Source: Atopsyche davidsoni (Eukaryota; Arthropoda; Insecta; Trichoptera; Hydrobiosidae). Taken from it: a stretch of 64,000 bases of DNA. Of the stretch, positions 58,630 through 64,000 are shown piece after piece. Location of the stretch: NCBI GenBank assembly GCA_022113835.1, contig JAILWY010000011.1, forward strand, positions 2,294,001-2,358,000, in the 5' to 3' direction. The notes below the pieces were generated by a model. It searched no databases and was not told the origin of the DNA. It saw only the letters and a list, made by a program, of their open reading frames with translations. The position numbers were made by a program, and so were the translations under genes. Every line of letters begins with the position of its first letter. Positions within the stretch are counted from its first letter, which is position 1.

Positions 58630-60716
58630 TGAAAATATCGCTAAAAATATATCTTTTATTTGAATACAAATATCTTATATATATTTGATTTAAACATCTC
58701 AAAAAAAATTTACGCATAATAATGCATTTTATATTGATTCGTAAAAGCAATTTATATTTTATTGTTACATGAAAGTGAGATTTAAATGAGGCTTGCAATT
58801 GAAAATTCTTTAAAACAATATGAACGATTATTTTCTTTTATTAATCCAGATATATCGTAAAAAAATATAATCACACACTAGTCGTTTTAATGTTTCCACT
58901 GTTAAATACGGATTTTTGTTATTAAATATTTGTAATATAATGTTTTGCATATTTCACTTACATATAATTTATTTTCAGAGATGAAAAATTACTTTTTTAT
59001 ATTAATAATAAATCATGTATAATTATTGAAAACATCGGTGTTCGTTCAAGCTATCAACTTACTATCTGTGTAATATGGCGTTAACCTTAGCCAGCCTGCG
59101 ATTGCCGTGCTTAGAAAAAAAAATACCCTTGTCATTGTAGTTCTATTGCAAAATCCATCCACCGTAAGAAAAACTGTTATGTGTACTTCATAAAGTGATA
59201 ATAATATGGAATGAGTCCTCAACAGTCACACGATACTTGCAGAAAATCGATAATCAATGAAATGGGACGGCTTTTTTATTTTTGACTCAGGGCTGCCATT
59301 TTTCTTTTTGTCGCGTTTCAATCAAGCTTTGATAAATGTATGAATAGCATAAATAAATATTTAATACTTACTGATGTATTTAACTTATTCCTAAAAAAAA
59401 GTTTTCTACAAATATTTTTCCCCTACAAAAACTCAATAACGAACATAAAGGAATCCATATTCGCTACCACCTAAGCCACATGTCGTAAGCACCACAACCT
59501 TTACCAAGTCCAGGAAATGGCCACACACCGTATTTTAATAACTTTTGTTAATAATATATTTTTTTAAATAATATAAAATGTAATTTTTTTTTGTGGACTT
59601 TGGGAAGAATGACTCAAATCGAAATTTATCTTTATAATATTAAAACTCCAAGAAGTTTCTCTCTTGCTAAAACAGTTACTACCAAGCCTTTATACACGTC
59701 AAACTTATTATAATAAAACGTTTTTCGCTAATTGATCGTGTGTTATTGAATTATAAAAACGGTATACTGTATTTATTTTTAATAGTTTGATCATAACTGC
59801 ATATTGTTTATCCGAGAACCACTGCTTTTTTTGTAGCTTGGTAATTACTGTTTGATTTACTCAATTTTTCAATAGCATAGCTAATTTCTTTTTAACCCTA
59901 ACGTGATATACTGTTAAAATGATTAAATTCATTGGTGATACCATTAATTCAATATGCTATTAATTACATCTTATACTTATTAATATATATTTTATGCAGT
60001 GGTGCTGCGACGTCGACGTCCATTTCTAACATACAAGTTCTCTTATACTTCTTTTTCATTTCGCTTCCTACGCACAAAAAATAAATAATCAATTAATTTT
60101 TGCTGCGTACTATTAATGCAAATTCACTATTAACTGTGACATTGAAATCTATCCAACTCATTGAGTAAATCTATCATTAGATCTATAAGGAGCTATGCAT
60201 TGATAAAAATAAAGCAATAGCTCGCAACCCACAAAGCTGAACAAAACGAACAGAAGCCTCAAAAAAAGACGTGATTCGACCAATGAAAATAAAAGCTATT
60301 TTATTTTAAAAAAACTCTTGAATAAACTTGCATTTTTAAGATTTTTGTCGATACTCCCAAATTATACTTTCAAAGCTTACATTGCTTACAAAAAATCTTT
60401 AAAAAAATTATTAATAATCCTTTGATTATTTATTACTACACCCATGCTTTAAAAAAAAACCCCTTGTCTGCCAAGAATACTAAAAAGGTTTCGCGAGGTT
60501 TCGCTACTAAAGGGGTGCCTGGCATTGGCCTGCTGAGTCACCAACTAACCTGCAATTCCCCAATGGATTCGCTACTATGTTGATAATAATTAATATATAA
60601 TACACTGCTGCTGTCTTTACAATTCTCAATCGTGAGAAAAATTAGTTGTCTACATAAATATTAGAAAAAAATAAGGGACAACCCTGACTGGAACCGAGAT
60701 TCTGGCTTCCCTAGAG
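58630..60716. other. AT-rich, no gene recognised
   Basis: A/T runs throughout. An acceptor-like ATTTATTTTCAG at 58978 (+) has no partner. AATAACGAACATAAAGGAATC and CGCTACCACCTAAGCCACAT (about 59437-59490) closely repeat 43088-43140. Confidence 0.4.
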
Positions 60717-60875
60717 CAGTGTTTTTCAACCTGTGGGTCGGGGGTTTGTAGGTCATACACTACAATAAAAAAAAAACCTACAATTTCAATCAGAAGGCAG
60801 TGCCTATTTATTTTTATTCCCAGAATTTTTGAACTAACAAAAGGGTCGCGCATTCAAAAAGGTTGAAAAGCACTG
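60717..60875. mobile_element. Short hAT-type MITE, 159 bp
   Basis: Ends CAGTGTTTTTCAACCTGTGG and, reversed, CAGTGCTTTTCAACCTTTTT, then GGTCG near both ends. The flanking 8-mers do not match well, so the target duplication has decayed. Confidence 0.7.
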
Positions 60876-61088
60876 CAGGGATGGTACAAAGTACCAGCCA
60901 TGCATATATCTGTTGTGACTATAGTTGTGTGTTCAACAAGTATTATTTTGTATAATGATAACGAAGCTAATTTGATCGTAGCATGTCATTTAATAATGAA
61001 ACCAACAATGGCCATATAAATCGACAACAATAGACAAATTTAGTTCGTGATTATATACTCTGTCGTGTGTGTTCATAATGCGACTTAC

Positions 61089-61198
61089 CTGTTCAATGGC
61101 GATGGCAATCTATTGTCATGAAATTGGTAGCCGGTAATTGATGCACGAGTAGAAGAATACCAGCTCTGGCTTGTATTGTAGTCCCAGCAACTATTTTT
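61089..61198 (-). other. Candidate exon with consensus donor CAG|GTAAGT
   Basis: Reading leftward, the sequence ends in AACAG then GTAAGT (junction 61089/61088), a consensus 5' splice site. One frame is open for 36 codons before it (ending SITGYQFHDNRLPSPLN). No good acceptor is visible at the right side, so it may be a first, possibly noncoding, exon. Its phase in that frame does not fit the candidate exon at 58.2-58.4 kb; a different frame would join to that exon in phase but is open for only seven codons and has no ATG. Function unknown. Confidence 0.35.
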
Positions 61199-61600
61199 TC
61201 ATTTCCGATATATTTAGTGGATTCTGATCCAATTGTTTGGCACAAGCTGCGACATAATGGAGGATCAAACACGATCGGAGAGGTCGCGATCCGAGTTCAG
61301 ATACTAATAAAGTGCCTGCACCCGTATTATATGTAATATAATATTAATATAACACATCAAAACATTGTAATAAATCTTTGTCTAAAAAAATTAGCTTGCA
61401 TTGATCTCACTTTTCCGCACAAATAATTTTAATGGAAACTGACATTTTCTCTCATTATTTCGGCTTAAACTTTAATCCCATGAATTTAAGTTTAACAAAG
61501 TCTTTGTTTTTTTTATGAAATTTTCGACGTTTCGTTTCGGTAGTGATGCATATACATATAATTTTATAATTATGACATTTAATAAAAAAATGTTTTTTTT

Positions 61601-61620
61601 TTTTAATTTTATCTCCTCAG
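61601..61620 (+). promoter_or_regulatory. Candidate 3' splice site upstream of the F-box gene
   Basis: A long T-rich tract followed by TTTATCTCCTCAG ends at 61620. It is a strong-looking acceptor on the coding strand, about 520 bp before the F-box ATG. The following bases (GTCATAA) are not a donor. If used, the F-box gene has at least one upstream noncoding exon and an exon 2 that holds part of the 5'UTR and the whole CDS. Inferred only. Confidence 0.35.
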
Positions 61621-61769
61621 GTCATAAATAATTCACAAAAAATCACAGATCAAGGTCTTCTCGACGATACTATATCATTTTAATCGAGAAGCTTTTGGAT
61701 TATAAGTCATAAGAAAAAAAACAATGAATTTGACAAAAGGCCTTCTACTAAAATGTTTTTATTGCATTT

Positions 61770-61995
61770 TATGTTGTCTAAACTGTAAATAATTGGTATG
61801 TAATTTAATTTTTTTAATGTTGTTGAAACTGTAAATAATAAGTAGGTAAGTTCGAGGTTTTTTTAATTTTATTATTGCATTTTACGTGGTTTTGTTGGCT
61901 AAACTGCAAATAATATGTAGGTAAGCTCACGTTTTTTAACGCATTTTACGTGTTATTGTTGGCTAAACTGAAAATAATATGCTAATAGTTCATGC
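61770..61995. repeat. Short tandem array upstream of the F-box gene
   Basis: The phrase TAAACTGTAAATAAT and close variants recurs at about 61779, 61825, 61900 and 61964. The last three are followed by variants of GTAGGTAAG or GCTAATAG, and two are preceded by ATTTTACGTG. Units are roughly 46-75 bp and diverged. The array lies in the presumed 5'UTR or promoter of the F-box gene and could affect its regulation. Confidence 0.6.
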
Positions 61996-62138
61996 TTATT
62001 ATCATTCATTTTGACAGTTTGTTGTTGTCGTGTACTTGTCAGTACAATATTACCATATATTTATTCCCGACGTTTCGTACGTTATCAAAAATATTTCGTT
62101 ACAATTATAATTAACTAATGATGGGATATCTATAAGAC

Positions 62139-63416
62139 ATGGAGGGTCTTCCCGAGGAGTTATTGATTGAAGTATTTAGTTACTTCTCATTAATATCACT
62201 TCATACCACTATCGTCCAAGTATGCGCAAGATGGAAAGAAATTATCGAGCAAACAGCTCGGCTTAGTGCTAGGTTTACAATAAAAACTGAACGTGACTTG
62301 GATTTCTTAAACGCCTTCAAGGGGAGCTACCACATCAGAGCACTCGAGATTAGAAAAGAAATAGATTTAATAAACTCACTATTTGAGCAGCTCGAGGGTC
62401 AATGCCCCTATATAACTCATCTCACAATCCACGATTGTAATTCTCTAAGTGAGAGACACCTCCATCGATTGAACGTGTGCTTTCGTCATCTAAAACACAT
62501 TGACGTGTTCCTTACGAGTGAATTTATAACCAAAAAATTCATAGACATACTGCCTAAGATGAAATCCATTGTATTAAATAATAAAATAGACCAAACAACA
62601 CTTAAATTGATTACTCTGCAGTGCAAACAGTTGACAGAGTTACACATGTATGGATTTGTTTGCTTTTATCCTGTAGTTCAATTACATGGACTGCTTGAAG
62701 CCCGCCTGGATCGACTGAGCGACTTGACACTCCGATGTTGGGAGCTTACTGATAAAACCTGCGAGATCATCGGTCGCTGCATCGGCCTGAGGTCTCTCCG
62801 GCTGTACCACTGCTGGCTGTTTACGGCAACTGGCATCTCCCATCTACTACCTCTGCAATACCTGAAAACATTCCACCTCACAGGGCTTAAACTGGTTTCC
62901 AAAGCTAGCTTCGGAAACTTCATTAGCTTTTTAGGGATGAAGTATTTAACGGACTTAAATTTCAGTTCTTCACCATTCAACGATGATCACGCTTTGTTGT
63001 TGTGTAATAGAACTCCTTGTATTAAAGTTTTAGAGCTTTGGAACTGTCGGGATTTGACTACGCTAGGGGTGTTACTCATTGTTCAAAGGCTAAAGATGTT
63101 ATTTATATTAGATTTAAATATGAAGTTACTCAGTGATGTAGTAGATAAAGTGGAACGAGAAACCAACATTGGATATCTCACTTATTTTAAACCCGATTGC
63201 CAAGCTGAGAACAGAAGCGGTAAGCTTGTTGTGATAAGGGCATTCAGTTATTTCAAAGACTTGTGTTTTAAAGGTAACGGAGAAGGCTTCCGAGCTAATC
63301 TGTTGTGTTATTCTTACTTCAATCGAATACCGGAAATCTTCAATGAAATTCAGCAAGGCAACAGCAAAGGGGTGAAGAGAAAATTCAGCATTCTTGAGCA
63401 GTTTTGGGATACTTAA
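62139..63416 (+). CDS. F-box / leucine-rich-repeat protein (FBXL-like), single exon
   Basis: Open frame of 425 codons, by far the longest in the window. Residues 3-40 are a typical F-box (LPEELLIEVFSYFSLISL, then VCARWKEII), the segment that binds SKP1 in SCF ubiquitin ligases. From about residue 90 to 350 there are irregular leucine-rich repeats of the FBXL/AMN1 kind, for example LRSLRLYHCWLFTATGISHL and IKVLELWNCRDLTTLGVLLI, which in this family recognise the substrate. The C-terminal 75 residues are less repeat-like. The start is fixed by an in-frame TAA two codons upstream (62133-62135) and a good context (gacATGG). Codon use is AT-rich like the surroundings, but the frame is intact, so it is probably expressed. 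Inferred role: substrate receptor of an SCF E3 ligase. The family member and substrate cannot be told. It could be a retrogene copy, since the coding part has no intron. Confidence 0.9.
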   Translation: MEGLPEELLIEVFSYFSLISLHTTIVQVCARWKEIIEQTARLSARFTIKTERDLDFLNAFKGSYHIRALEIRKEIDLINSLFEQLEGQCPYITHLTIHDCNSLSERHLHRLNVCFRHLKHIDVFLTSEFITKKFIDILPKMKSIVLNNKIDQTTLKLITLQCKQLTELHMYGFVCFYPVVQLHGLLEARLDRLSDLTLRCWELTDKTCEIIGRCIGLRSLRLYHCWLFTATGISHLLPLQYLKTFHLTGLKLVSKASFGNFISFLGMKYLTDLNFSSSPFNDDHALLLCNRTPCIKVLELWNCRDLTTLGVLLIVQRLKMLFILDLNMKLLSDVVDKVERETNIGYLTYFKPDCQAENRSGKLVVIRAFSYFKDLCFKGNGEGFRANLLCYSYFNRIPEIFNEIQQGNSKGVKRKFSILEQFWDT

Positions 63417-63883
63417 TGACCACAAATGAAGAGTTGATGCAAAAGCATTGAATCAAGAAAAATCTACCAGATTATTTTATTATATTTGTACTCTGTCTAT
63501 TATTTATAATGGATTCTTTTAATGCACCCTGAGGGTGCGAACCTCTGAACTTTAACTGTCTCAAAAAACCTGTTCTCCAGTTGGGGACTTTCAGGTTAGC
63601 ATGACAACATGATAGCAATTCTTCTAGTGATAACCTCAACAACAGTGGACGGCGAAGTTGTTTCCTGTGATGTTGACGTATTTATTCAATGGAAAATTTG
63701 ATTTATGGAATAATATTTACAATAAGGACCTTTTGAGGATATTGAATAGATAATAACAGAGCAGTGGAAATGTTAAACAAGACTTAAGAAAAATGATATT
63801 CATTTTTGTGTTAATGTTCATATCATGAATCCAATTGGATTTAAAATACTTATAATAGATTGGAGAATATACATTGATTTAGT

Positions 63884-63943
63884 ACACCCTGTAAAAAATA
63901 TATTTTACAGGGTGTCTTCCTTTATTGTCATACTCAAAATAAA
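63884..63943 (+). terminator. 3' end signals of the F-box gene: palindrome and AATAAA
   Basis: A 13-bp perfect inverted repeat (ACACCCTGTAAAA at 63884-63896, TTTTACAGGGTGT at 63903-63915) is followed by AATAAA at 63938-63943, about 520 bp after the stop codon. The AATAAA is a plausible poly(A) signal. The palindrome resembles a tiny terminal-inverted-repeat relic and may be a transposon footprint rather than a functional part. Confidence 0.4.
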
Positions 63944-64000
63944 GATATTTTTAAAAGTATGTGTTTTTATTAAATTTACAAAAATATATCAATAATTTTA

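Overview
The window looks like a nuclear, AT-rich, repeat-dense arthropod genome segment, probably an insect. The signs are long A/T runs, spliceosomal splice sites, TA- and TTAA-flanked DNA transposons, hAT-type MITEs with 8-bp target duplications, mariner and DD41D-like transposase debris, and a heavily copied non-LTR retrotransposon. There is no bacterial-style gene organisation. I do not name a species.

Only one intact protein-coding gene is well supported: a single-exon F-box/leucine-rich-repeat protein at 62139-63416 (+), with an in-frame stop just upstream of its start, a plausible 5'UTR splice acceptor near 61620 and a poly(A) signal near 63938. The rest is intergenic and/or intronic. 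On the minus strand several short stretches look like exons: about 61.1 kb, 58.2-58.4 kb (one predicted membrane segment), 53.1-53.2 kb, 46.6-46.8 kb, 34.4-34.5 kb, 31.37 kb and 0.35 kb. The same strand also carries two sites where a strong 3' splice site directly abuts a consensus 5' splice site (junctions 31549/31548 and 8505/8504), the layout of recursive (ratchet) splice sites in long introns. My working inference is that much of the window is long-intron sequence of one or more minus-strand genes; transcript data would be needed to prove it.

Layout. 1-7 kb: diverged tandem repeats (940-1372, 4940-5880, 6280-6740) and LINE fragments. 7-13 kb: a clean hAT MITE, a poly(A)/(TA)n microsatellite, a ratchet-like site, CRE-containing duplications, and the 5' end of a mariner copy. 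13-16 kb: a GC-rich ORF and a ~110-bp satellite array that reappears inverted 0.6 kb away. 19-25 kb: LINE copies and a DD41D-like element. 26-28 kb: a copy of a ~500-bp AT-rich repeat and a piggyBac-like relic. 31-36 kb: candidate exons, a hAT MITE and a second DD41D-like copy. 38-43 kb: CT-rich tandem repeats and inverted duplicates of the DD41D-like element plus its flank. 43-51 kb: inverted piggyBac relic, further AT-rich repeat copies, LINE copies, a candidate exon. 51-58 kb: SINE-like B boxes, a perfect-TSD hAT MITE, a second mariner 5' end, two long inverted repeats. 58-64 kb: a candidate membrane-protein exon, a small hAT MITE, and the F-box gene.

Two signals cut across the usual classes. 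One is a recurring small RNA-fold motif (GAAGATG, stem-loop, CGAAACGTCG, plus a sister form ending in CGAAACCGGTC) found at about ten places on both strands and resembling the hammerhead-ribozyme core. The other is the pair of ratchet-like splice junctions.
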